A DNA stretch of 64,000 bases. Source: Planctomycetaceae bacterium (GTDB lineage: Bacteria > Planctomycetota > Phycisphaerae > Tepidisphaerales > Tepidisphaeraceae). The stretch spans positions 62,001-126,000 of the forward strand of contig JAIYCY010000024.1 of NCBI GenBank assembly GCA_027487775.1, given 5' to 3'. How positions within the stretch are numbered: position 1 is the stretch's first letter; every line of letters starts with the position of its first letter. Below the pieces are notes generated by a model that was not told where the DNA came from, did no database searches, and was given only the letters and a program-made list of their open reading frames with translations. This document shows, piece after piece, positions 36,181 to 44,646 of this stretch. The translations under genes were made by a program, and so were the position numbers.

Positions 36181-38457
36181 TCACGCCCCCGGCGACCTTC
36201 GTCGTCGTCCGAGCAGGACGGCCGAAGTGCCGAGCAGGCTTGTGATGATTGACGGCTCGGGCACGAGGCTCCGCGCGAGCGACCAGTCAGAGGCGAATGA
36301 CTCGCCCAGAGATGCAGACTCCTCAAGCGAGAGCGATTGGTTGTAGTTCCGGGCCAGGGCGAGCAGGTCGGAGAAGCCGACGTTGCCGTCATAGTTGAAA
36401 TCGCCGTCGGCCCAGAACCTTCCAGTGCCGTTGTAGTTGCGGGCCAGCGCCAGCAGATCCGGAAAGCCGACCGCTCCACTGAGGTCGGCATCACCTTGCA
36501 GGGTGAGCTTGACGGTCATCGAGCCGAACTGCGCGTCGGGGAAGTTGACGTAGCCCACGCCCAGCCGCGCGTCGAGCTGGGCTGCGCTGGACGAGATGCC
36601 TGATGAGCCGTTCCATGCACCGTTGTTGAAGCCCGAGAGGATGTAGCCGCGGATCGTGTTCAGCGGGGCGGAGGCCGCGCCGTAGTTGATGGAGATCTCC
36701 GCGCCAGGCTGCATCAGAATCCGGCTGTTTCCGGTCATGCTCAACGCGTCGACGACGATGGCCGGGCTCTCGCCTTCCGTGAAGAGAGCGGCGTTGCCGG
36801 TCATGTTCAGCGTGCCGTCGACGAGGAACTGGGTGACCTGCCCCAGCGCGGTGTTGTTGCCGACGGGATCGTTGAGGGTCATCTGCGCGCCCGAGCCGAG
36901 GTTGGCGATTCCGAAGACCGTGACAAACCCGCCGTTGAGGTTGATGATCGCGTTGGACGTGCCCGTTCCGCCGACGGTGAGCCCGGTCGTCTCGATACGC
37001 CCGTTGCTGAGGACGTTGACGGTCGCGCCGCCCGAGTTGGCGATACGGAGCACGCCCATGTTGATCCGCCCGTTGGAGCGAACGGTGGCGGTGGTGACGG
37101 TGCCCGTGGCGCTGGCCCAGTCGGTGGTGATCGCACTGGCGGGCGAGTTGTACTGAGCGCTCGATTCCACCAGCAGCGAGCCGTTGCCGATGTCGAAGTA
37201 TTGGGCAACGCCGAAGCGTGCGAACGGACCCTTGACTTCGATGCTCGCTCCGCTGGATAGGATCTGCCCGCCGGTGGTGGTGTCGGCATAAACGCCGCCG
37301 TTGACGATGAGCTTCCTACCGCTGGCGATGTTCATCGTCCCGCCGGTGCGGTCGATGCGCGCGCCTTCGTTGACGGTGGCGTTCTGGTTGATGTTGAGCG
37401 TGCCGGAACTGAAGTCGAGGTCGGCCTGGTTGTTGAAGGTGGATGTGCCATTGAGCGTCAGGGTGCCCGAGTCCTGCACCGTGAGGTTCACCGTTCGCGA
37501 CGCGGTCCCGCCGCCGGCCTCGAGCGTGCTGTTGACCGTGAGTGCACCTCCTCGGACGCGCATGGTCGCCTGCGAATCAACGGTACCGACGCGAAGGGCG
37601 CTGACCGCTGAGGTCGTGCCGGCGTAAAACTCGACCACCGCATTGCTGCCGGCACCGCGGCCCCAGTCACTGACGTTGCTTTGCGCCGTGATCGACGAGC
37701 CGGCCCCGAAAGCTGTTAGAAATCCGGTCCCCCCATTACCTACATCGATGAAGCTGGCGCCGACGATGTCCCCGCCGCCCTGTGCTCGGAGCAGCGTGCT
37801 GTTGGTCACGTTGTACCCGCCGGAGAAGTTGAGCGTTGCATTCTCATTGACGTTGAGCGTCGAGTTCGCGCCCAGGTTCAAGGTTCCGCCGTTGACGTTC
37901 ATCGTGCTCGTCTTCCACATGTTATGAACGCTGTTTGCCGCAAGATTGAGCGATCCACCGCTCAGGTTGAGCACGCTGCTGTTCTCCATCGTCATCCCAC
38001 CCGTGGTTGAGATGACCGACGATCCAGCAATCGCCAGGGTGACCGAACTTTCGACACGGAGCGTATTCGACGTCATGGAGAAGCTATTCAGCGACGTGGT
38101 CGAGTTCTCCCCTCCGAACCTTGCGCCATGGCTGACTGTCAAGACCGCTCCGCTCGACCGCGTAAACGAATACGGGCCGACGATGAAGTGGGGGCTGAAG
38201 ACATCCAAACTCGCGATCGTGCGATTCTGATTGAGCGTGACGCTGGTTCGGATGACCGGCAGGAGAACGGAACTAAACGTGACACTGTCGCCAGCTGCGG
38301 GCTCGGTGGCATCGAAGCCCAGCCAGTTGCTGCCGGTGGTCCAGGTACCGCTGGAGGTGCCCACCCATTCCTTGTTCGCCCCCCATACGGCCGAGGGCGC
38401 CGCCGACAAGATCGCCAGGCCGAGAATCGCCGCTACCGACTTCTGATTGGGTCGCAT
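36181..38457 (-). CDS. Beta-helix-like PEP-CTERM surface protein A
   Basis: The 758-residue secreted protein begins MRPNQKSVAAILGLAILSAA, a signal peptide. The body is a long series of short Asn/Gly/Ser/Thr-rich repeats (VLNLSGGSLNL, TMNVNGGTLNLGANS, LNVNENATLNFSGGYNV) that resemble the passenger beta-helix of autotransporter-type proteins. EWVGTSSGTWTTGSNWLG near the N-terminus is a common opening of such proteins. Two dockerin-like loops (GDADLSGAVGFPDLLALARNYN and DYDGNVGFSDLLALARNYN) precede LVPEP, a hydrophobic helix and RRRR, a PEP-CTERM tail. GGAGG lies 13 bp before the ATG at 38457, so an earlier in-frame ATG is rejected. It is a close paralogue of the gene at 38554. Confidence 0.85.
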   Translation of the reverse strand: MRPNQKSVAAILGLAILSAAPSAVWGANKEWVGTSSGTWTTGSNWLGFDATEPAAGDSVTFSSVLLPVIRTSVTLNQNRTIASLDVFSPHFIVGPYSFTRSSGAVLTVSHGARFGGENSTTSLNSFSMTSNTLRVESSVTLAIAGSSVISTTGGMTMENSSVLNLSGGSLNLAANSVHNMWKTSTMNVNGGTLNLGANSTLNVNENATLNFSGGYNVTNSTLLRAQGGGDIVGASFIDVGNGGTGFLTAFGAGSSITAQSNVSDWGRGAGSNAVVEFYAGTTSAVSALRVGTVDSQATMRVRGGALTVNSTLEAGGGTASRTVNLTVQDSGTLTLNGTSTFNNQADLDFSSGTLNINQNATVNEGARIDRTGGTMNIASGRKLIVNGGVYADTTTGGQILSSGASIEVKGPFARFGVAQYFDIGNGSLLVESSAQYNSPASAITTDWASATGTVTTATVRSNGRINMGVLRIANSGGATVNVLSNGRIETTGLTVGGTGTSNAIINLNGGFVTVFGIANLGSGAQMTLNDPVGNNTALGQVTQFLVDGTLNMTGNAALFTEGESPAIVVDALSMTGNSRILMQPGAEISINYGAASAPLNTIRGYILSGFNNGAWNGSSGISSSAAQLDARLGVGYVNFPDAQFGSMTVKLTLQGDADLSGAVGFPDLLALARNYNGTGRFWADGDFNYDGNVGFSDLLALARNYNQSLSLEESASLGESFASDWSLARSLVPEPSIITSLLGTSAVLLGRRRRSPGA

Positions 38458-38553
38458 CTTTTTTTCCTCCATGTGTTGATTCAATTTCAAGACTCTTGTT
38501 CATCGGGGCGTTTGAACCCGGAACGGACTCGAACCATTGACCCGACGTCAATT

Positions 38554-40851
38554 TCACCGACGCCGGCGGCCGCACAACAGGCCCACTCCCGCTGCCAACG
38601 CCAACGTCGTCGGCTCGGGCACCACCGCCATCGCGCGGCTCCATTCATCCACGAACGACCCGCCGCCGGCGTCGGAGAGCGTGCTAAGCTGCCCGCCACT
38701 CAGGGTCTGGTTGTAGTTCCGTGCCAGGGCGAGCAGATCGGTGAAATTGACGTTGCCGTCGTAGTTAAAATCGCCGGTCTGCCAGAACAGGTTCGTGCCG
38801 TTGTAATTGCGTGCCAGCGCGAGCAGGTCGGTGAAGTTGACGGTGCCGTCGAGGTTGGTGTCGCCCCGGAGGGTGAGCTTGACGGTCATCGAGCCGAACT
38901 GCGGGTCGGGGAAATCGACGTAGCCGACGGCGACGCGCGGGTCGGTGGTGATGGCGTCGGAGAAGAGGCGTGACGCGGCGACATAGCCGCGGATCGTATT
39001 CAGCGGGGCGGCCGTCGCGCCGTAGGTAACCAACAGCTCCGCGCCAGGGCGAAGAACGATCTGAGATGGCGAGGTCATGTTCAAAGCATCGACGCTGATA
39101 ATCGGATTCTCGCCGGTGGTGAAGATGATGGCGCTGCCGGACATGTTCAGCGTGCCGTCGACGAGGAACCGGGTGAACTGTCCGGTGTTGCTGCCTGCGG
39201 GATCGTTGAGATCCATTCGCGCGCCCTGGCCGAGGGTGGCGCTACCGAAGACGGTGACGAACCCGCCGTTGACTGTGATCTGCCCGGTCGAGGTGGATGA
39301 CCCGCCGACGGTCAGGGCGTTGGTTTCGAGTCGGCCGTTGCTTTGGACGTTGACAGCCGCGGAGCCGTTTTGGGCGATGCGGAGTGCGCCCATGTTGATC
39401 AGCCCGCTGTTGCGGACGGTGGCGGTCATGCTGGTGTTAACGCTTTGCGCCCAGTCGGTGGTGGCGGCGGTGGCGCGCGAGTTGTATTGACCCAAGTTTT
39501 CGACCAGAAGCGAGCCATTGGCGATGTCGAAGAATTGATTGACATTAAACCGCCCGGCCCCGCCGCGGACTTCGATGCCCGCGCCGCTCGAGAGGACCTG
39601 TCCGCTGGTTCGGGTGTCGTCGTAGACGCCGTCGTTGATGATGAGTTTTTTCCCGCTGGCGATGTTGAGCGTGCCGCCGGTGCGGTCGAATCGGCTGCCG
39701 GCGTTGAAGGTGGCGTTCTGGTTGAAGTTGAGCGTGCCAGAACTGAAGTTGAGGTCGGCCTGGTTGTTGAAGACGGCCGCGCCGTTGAAGGTCATCGTGC
39801 CGGAGCTTTGCAAAGTCAGTTGCACGGTGCGGAGAGTGGTGCCGCCGCCGGCTTCGAGTGTGCTGTTGACGATGAGCGACCCGCCGAAGACATCAAGGTT
39901 TGCTCGTGCGTTGTCGGTGCCGACGCGCAAGGCCGCGACCGTCGCAACCCCGCCGTTCAGGATGTCCACGTCCGCGTTGCCGCTGGCACCCCGTCCCCAG
40001 TCGCTGATGTTGGTCTGGGCGGTGAGAGTTGAACCGGTCTGATTGACCGTGAGGAAACCGGCCCCGCCGTTGCCGACGTCGATGAAGCTTGTGCCGACAA
40101 CGTCTCCGCCGTCCTGGGTGATGATCCCACCGTTCAGGATGTTGTAACCGCCTGAGAAGTTAAGCCTGCTCGTTCCGCTGAACAAACTTAACCTTGTGTT
40201 CGCACCCAGGTTCAACGCGCCGCCGTTGACGTTCATCGTGCCGCTATTGATGTCGTGCCGGCCAACCGCGCTGAGGTTGAGCGACCCGCCGTTGAGGTTC
40301 AGCACGCTGCTGTCGTTGATGCCCAACCCCCCGGAGGTGATGTTCGCGCTGCTGTTGAGGTTGAGCACGCTGCTGTTGAACAGATCCAGATCGCCGGTGG
40401 TGTTAATGTTGGCGTTGCCGGTGACAACGCCGGTCATCTGGCCCGACAAGGTGAGGGTAGTCGTGTTGAGTAAAAACCCGTCGAGCGTGACCGTCGACGT
40501 CGTCGTGCTCGCATCCCCAAAAAACGTCGCTCCGGTCACGGTCAGCACCGCGCCGTTGATCCGGCTGAACGAATAAGCACCGGTAAACGGGTGGTTGCCC
40601 TGCACCTGCCACCCGGCGATCGTCGTGTTTTGCGAAAGTTTGACCGCCCCTCTCAAGACAATCGCAGACACGCTGTCATCGAAATTTGCCACGTCGGCAG
40701 ACGTCGGCTGGAACAGGGGCGCCCAGTTGCCGCCGTTGTTCCAAAACTCGGAGAAGTTGCCCGCCCAGTCCACAATACCCGCCCGCGCGGGCGCGGCCGA
40801 CAGGACCGCAAGACCCAGGATCGCCGCCACGGACATTCGCTTCGATTTCAT
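38554..40851 (-). CDS. Beta-helix-like PEP-CTERM surface protein B
   Basis: This 765-residue paralogue of the downstream gene has the same layout: signal peptide (MKSKRMSVAAILGLAVLSAA), an N-terminal WAGNFSEFWNNGGNW block, Asn/Gly-rich beta-helix repeats (SVLNLNGGSLNLSAVGR, MNVNGGALNLGANT), then FGSMTVKLTLRGDTNLDG. Two dockerin-like loops (DGTVNFTDLLALARNYN and DGNVNFTDLLALARNYN) and the tail VVPEPTTLALAAGVGLLCGRRRR follow. Long stretches align with the paralogue without gaps, such as VDGTLNMSG, FVTVFGSATLGQGA and YGATAAPLNTIRGYV, so the pair arose by tandem duplication. GGAGAG precedes the ATG at 40851. The role is presumably structural or adhesive at the cell surface or in the matrix. Confidence 0.86.
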   Translation of the reverse strand: MKSKRMSVAAILGLAVLSAAPARAGIVDWAGNFSEFWNNGGNWAPLFQPTSADVANFDDSVSAIVLRGAVKLSQNTTIAGWQVQGNHPFTGAYSFSRINGAVLTVTGATFFGDASTTTSTVTLDGFLLNTTTLTLSGQMTGVVTGNANINTTGDLDLFNSSVLNLNSSANITSGGLGINDSSVLNLNGGSLNLSAVGRHDINSGTMNVNGGALNLGANTRLSLFSGTSRLNFSGGYNILNGGIITQDGGDVVGTSFIDVGNGGAGFLTVNQTGSTLTAQTNISDWGRGASGNADVDILNGGVATVAALRVGTDNARANLDVFGGSLIVNSTLEAGGGTTLRTVQLTLQSSGTMTFNGAAVFNNQADLNFSSGTLNFNQNATFNAGSRFDRTGGTLNIASGKKLIINDGVYDDTRTSGQVLSSGAGIEVRGGAGRFNVNQFFDIANGSLLVENLGQYNSRATAATTDWAQSVNTSMTATVRNSGLINMGALRIAQNGSAAVNVQSNGRLETNALTVGGSSTSTGQITVNGGFVTVFGSATLGQGARMDLNDPAGSNTGQFTRFLVDGTLNMSGSAIIFTTGENPIISVDALNMTSPSQIVLRPGAELLVTYGATAAPLNTIRGYVAASRLFSDAITTDPRVAVGYVDFPDPQFGSMTVKLTLRGDTNLDGTVNFTDLLALARNYNGTNLFWQTGDFNYDGNVNFTDLLALARNYNQTLSGGQLSTLSDAGGGSFVDEWSRAMAVVPEPTTLALAAGVGLLCGRRRR

Positions 40852-41082
40852 TTGCTCTCCGATTCAACGCAGCCCTGAACGATGCGGGTACCCCTCACGG
40901 AACCCGCACTCTACAGGCTTCTACGGATTTCACCGGACTAATCCTGCGCGGGAAAGGCGAAGAAAGCCGGACGCCACACTGACATCAGGTCGCTCTTTCC
41001 GTTTAACGGGCTTAAACAGCAACATTTATGCCAACGAAGCCGGCGTTCGTTGGCCAACAATAACGCGTTTGTTTGGACTTCG
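40852..41082. other. Gap between kinase and PEP-CTERM genes
   Basis: GTTTAA (41001-41006) and TTAAAC (41012-41017) form a small inverted repeat around CGGGC. It could be an operator or a weak hairpin. Nothing else was recognised in this 231-bp stretch. Confidence 0.3.
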
Positions 41083-43614
41083 CTAAGGAACCTGAGCTTG
41101 GTCGATGCCGAAGGATTTGAGCAGGTCTTCGGCCTCGGTGATGCGGCCGGTGTCGGCGAGGACGATCGCGAGCGCTCGGACGGTGAGCAGCGTCGGTGGT
41201 GCCTGCTCGCGGATCGCCCGTTGAATCGCGAGCGCTTCACGCAGGAGACGCTCGGCCTCCTCCAGATCGTCCTGATCGATGCGAACCAGCGCGAGTCGAT
41301 AAAGCGTGTCGGCGATTCGCGGATCGCCGTCAGGAAGCGCGGCCCGTCGGATTTTTAAACATTCAGAGAAACCTTGCGCCGCTTCTTCGAGCTTGCCCAG
41401 GGGATATTGCACGCGTGCGAGGTTATCCAGCGCCACGGCCAGGTCCGGATGGGCATCGCCCAAGGCCACTCGGCGCATCGCGACCGCCTCGACGCAAAGC
41501 GGCTCGGCTTCCGTGAACTTCTTCTGATCGCGCAAGACCACGCCAAGGTTCATCATGCTCTGGGCGATATGCGGATGGCCTTGGGGAAGCGCCGCGCGAC
41601 GGGCTTCGAGCGTCTGTCTGACGATCGGTTCGGCCAGATCTAGGCGGCCCTGCTGCCAGTAGATCGATGCGAGGTTGTTCATCGCGCTGATGGTGTCCGG
41701 ATGGGCATCCCCGAGCAGTTCGCTTCGGATCGACAATGACTCACTCAGGAATGCGGTCGCCTCTTCGAACAACTTTCGCTCTTTGAGGATCATCGCAAGA
41801 TTGAGCTTCGTAATCGCCATGGAGAGTCGATCGTCGGGGTGATGTTGCTGGTCCAGGCGCAGCACCTCACGATAGATCGTCTCGGCCTCGTCGAGCTTTC
41901 CCTGCTGCGTGAGCACGTTCGCCAGATCGGAAAGCGTGACAACGATTTGCCGATCGCTGGGGAGTCGATGCGTGAGATCGAGCGTGCGGGCCTTCTCGAG
42001 TTGCGGGACGGCTTCGTTGTAGCGGCCGAGCGAGCGATAGGTTGTTCCGATCACGTAGCGGACCATGGCTTCGGTGATGGGTTCGACGCTGAGTGTTCCG
42101 TCGTCGAGCTTTTTGACGGCTTCGTCCATCGCCTGCACGATGGTGACGTCGTCGCCGAGGGATTGGGTCGGATCGGCGTTGCGGAAGATGTTGGCGAGGA
42201 AATTGGAGCTATCGTCGGCGATTCTGGCCTGTCTTTCGGCTTCGGCGCGCTGGCGTTCGGCTTCGGCGCGCTGGCGTTCGGCTTCGGCGCGCTGGCGTTC
42301 GGCTTCGATCGTTTGTCGTTCGGCATTTGATCTCTGTTGTTCGACTTCGATCAGCGCCGCCGATGTGCGGGCCTGCTCGGCGCGGATGCTGTACACATAC
42401 CCCGAAAGCCCCGACAACAGCATCACAGACCCGATGCTTGTCCCCAGCACCGCCGAACGATTCCGCCTCACAAACTTCCTCACGCGATACGTCCGCGTCT
42501 CCGGGCCGGCCACCAGCGGACGCTTTTCCAGGTAGTTTCGCACATCCTCCGCAAGCTGCGCCACCGACGCATAGCGACGATCTCGCTCCTTCCGCATCGC
42601 CTTCAGCGGAATCCATTCAAGCTCACTCCGCAATCGCCGCGCAAGCGTATCGAGCTTCAACTGCCGACGATCCGCCAGCTCCGCAGCATCCAGCCCCCCG
42701 ATCGAAAGCCGTGTGCTCGGGCGTGGCGGATCCACCTCGCGAATGATCCGCCTGATCTCCGCATCCACCACACCCACCAGCGTCGTGTGGTCAAATGGCT
42801 TAGAACCCGTCAACAACTCATAGAGCAACACGCCGAGCGAATAAACATCCGATCGCGTGTCAATGTCCCGCGAACCCTCGACCTGCTCGGGGCTCATGCA
42901 CTCGTACGTCCCAATCGCGCGACCGATGGCCGTCTGCAACGTCTCGCCCGGGCCCTGTTCCACGCCGAGCGCCTTGGCAATCCCGAAGTCAATCACCTTC
43001 ACCGCCGGCACACCGTCCTGCAAATACGCCAGCACGTTCGACGGCTTGATGTCACGATGCAAAATCGCCTTGGTGTGCGCGTGCGTCACCGCATCACAAA
43101 TCCGCATGAATAGCGTCAGACGCGCCTCGATCGAAAGCCGCTCCGCATCGCAAAAGCTCGTCACAGGCGTGCCATCAACATAATCCATCACAAAATAACT
43201 ACGCCCGGAATCGGTCGTCCCCGCATCCAATACCCGCGCGATCCCCGGATGATCCATCATCGCCAACGTCTGTCGCTCGGCCTCAAATCGACGCACAATC
43301 TCCCGGCTGTTCATCCCCAACTTGATCACCTTGATCGCTACCGTCTGCCGCATCGGTGTCGATCGCTCGGCGAGATACACCTCACCCATTCCGCCCTCGC
43401 CAAGCAGACGAATCACCCGGTACGCGCCGATTTGAGCGAGCATCTCACCACGCTCAACCACGCCCCCACCATCCGAACTCAATTCACCCAACACCGATTC
43501 ACCCAATACAGAATCACTGAACACAGAATCAGCCGATTCCGGATCGCCCGATTCATTCTGAAAAGAGTCGCGCTCCGCGGAGTCGCCGGGCGGGTCTTTT
43601 GGGGAATCGCTCAT
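41083..43614 (-). CDS. Membrane Ser/Thr protein kinase with coiled coil and TPR domain
   Basis: The 843-residue protein has an acidic Ser-rich N-terminus. A Hanks-type kinase domain spans about residues 65-365 (LGEGGMGEVYLAE, VAIKVIK, LHRDIKPSNVL, VIDFGIAKAL, SPEQVEGSRDIDTRSDVYSLG), with all catalytic residues present. One membrane helix lies near 388-410 (VLGTSIGSVMLLSGLSGYVYS). A coiled coil of heptads (AERQRAE, about 428-464) leads into TPR repeats from about 510 to 840 (DLANVLTQQGKLDEAETIYR, NNLASIYWQQGRLDLAEPIV). The ATG at 43614 has a GGAGAG ribosome site, and an upstream frame to 43761 overlaps the sigma gene. It follows the sigma factor gene after 82 bp on the same strand, a recurrent planctomycete pairing. 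Confidence 0.93.
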   Translation of the reverse strand: MSDSPKDPPGDSAERDSFQNESGDPESADSVFSDSVLGESVLGELSSDGGGVVERGEMLAQIGAYRVIRLLGEGGMGEVYLAERSTPMRQTVAIKVIKLGMNSREIVRRFEAERQTLAMMDHPGIARVLDAGTTDSGRSYFVMDYVDGTPVTSFCDAERLSIEARLTLFMRICDAVTHAHTKAILHRDIKPSNVLAYLQDGVPAVKVIDFGIAKALGVEQGPGETLQTAIGRAIGTYECMSPEQVEGSRDIDTRSDVYSLGVLLYELLTGSKPFDHTTLVGVVDAEIRRIIREVDPPRPSTRLSIGGLDAAELADRRQLKLDTLARRLRSELEWIPLKAMRKERDRRYASVAQLAEDVRNYLEKRPLVAGPETRTYRVRKFVRRNRSAVLGTSIGSVMLLSGLSGYVYSIRAEQARTSAALIEVEQQRSNAERQTIEAERQRAEAERQRAEAERQRAEAERQARIADDSSNFLANIFRNADPTQSLGDDVTIVQAMDEAVKKLDDGTLSVEPITEAMVRYVIGTTYRSLGRYNEAVPQLEKARTLDLTHRLPSDRQIVVTLSDLANVLTQQGKLDEAETIYREVLRLDQQHHPDDRLSMAITKLNLAMILKERKLFEEATAFLSESLSIRSELLGDAHPDTISAMNNLASIYWQQGRLDLAEPIVRQTLEARRAALPQGHPHIAQSMMNLGVVLRDQKKFTEAEPLCVEAVAMRRVALGDAHPDLAVALDNLARVQYPLGKLEEAAQGFSECLKIRRAALPDGDPRIADTLYRLALVRIDQDDLEEAERLLREALAIQRAIREQAPPTLLTVRALAIVLADTGRITEAEDLLKSFGIDQAQVP
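42239..42301 (-). repeat. Three perfect 21-bp repeats encoding coiled-coil heptads
   Basis: GCTTCGGCGCGCTGGCGTTCG is repeated exactly three times and encodes the heptad AERQRAE on the minus strand, next to degenerate units. This is a coding repeat within the kinase linker, unlike the intergenic 21-bp arrays. Confidence 0.95.
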
Positions 43615-43696
43615 CACTTGCTCTCCAGAAGTGCCCGCAGGCGATCCGCGCGATCGATCGCGTGAAAAACCAGACCGGCCTGACGCGGTTGATTCT

Positions 43697-44443
43697 TCAT
43701 GCACGCGCCTGAGAAAAGATACGCCAAAGATCGACCACTTCAGTTCGTATCTCCTCGTCATTGATCGCGTATCGCGCGACCACCGACTTGAACGCCCGCG
43801 TAAACATCCGCTTGGCGGTGATCAGCAAATTCCCCGCCTGCCGTGCATCCTGCAGACCCAATCGACGTGCGATCGTCTCGTGCGGCTCGGGCTCCGTCCC
43901 CTCGATCGCAGGCCGCAAGTAACGCGCGTCGAACACCTCCCACATCTTCGCATGATCGTCGGTCGTGCACTGCTGACGCATCAACGACAGAACCTCGTCA
44001 ATCACCTCACGCGCCCATACTCGGTCAAAATCACTCGCGTCCGCTGCAGGGATCGTGTCACGCATCTCGTCCACGTTCATCACGCCCTCGCGCGGCCGAC
44101 GCTTCTGCGCCGAAGCACGGCGATGCTCATCAATCACATAGCGGTCCAATGCCGCAAGCAGAAACGTCCGAAATCGCCCACGATTCGCTTCCGCACATCC
44201 GATCAGACGCGCCTCAAGCACCTTGTCGGTCAGAAAACCCTGCAACAAATCCTCCGCCCGATGCACATCGTTCCGCGTGCGATGCAGCAAATGCGCACGA
44301 AGCGCAGGCGCATAAAGATGAACAAGCTCCGAAACGGCTGCCAGCGTCGCATGCGAATCTGCGCCCGCTGCGCGATCAACCAACGTCCACCGCGTTGGCG
44401 GGAAACGCCCGGCGTCGTGCGGATGATCCCTCTCTTCTGGCAC
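43697..44443 (-). CDS. ECF-type RNA polymerase sigma factor
   Basis: The 248-residue protein has the opening RFPPTRWTLVDRAAG, which is common in planctomycete ECF-like sigma factors. Region 2 runs from LVHLYAPALRAHLLHR through RAEDLLQGFLTDKVLEARLI and FRTFLLAALDRYVIDEHRR. Region 4 includes HETIARRLGLQDARQAGNLLITAKRMFTRAF, the -35-binding HTH. The start is uncertain. GTG at 44443 gives ten residues before RFPPTRW, while ATGs at 44524 and 44599 would add a hydrophobic segment not usual for this family. The TPR kinase gene follows directly and may control this factor by phosphorylation, by inference. It diverges from the retropepsin-like gene. Confidence 0.85.
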   Translation of the reverse strand: MPEERDHPHDAGRFPPTRWTLVDRAAGADSHATLAAVSELVHLYAPALRAHLLHRTRNDVHRAEDLLQGFLTDKVLEARLIGCAEANRGRFRTFLLAALDRYVIDEHRRASAQKRRPREGVMNVDEMRDTIPAADASDFDRVWAREVIDEVLSLMRQQCTTDDHAKMWEVFDARYLRPAIEGTEPEPHETIARRLGLQDARQAGNLLITAKRMFTRAFKSVVARYAINDEEIRTEVVDLWRIFSQARA

Positions 44444-44646
44444 CCTCGTGACGATAATCCTCCGCAAGCACGACAACAACGTAAAAACCAAATCCACAAA
44501 CGGCTGATAAATCGCCCCAACCATCCACCCTATTGCCCACCCGATCCAAAAATCTGTTGTACCGCCCGGCGATCGTGCGATGATCTGTCGGGAAAGCATT
44601 CAGGGCGATCATTCTTCCGCCCCTTCGATCCATCACGGAGGTCCCA

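Noticed and set aside
38461-38553. Possible tRNA on the minus strand (GGTTCGAGTCC resembling a T-arm)
   Set aside because: A 5-bp T-arm forms, but the matching acceptor and anticodon arms are absent, and the upstream half would lie in the CDS ending at 38554.
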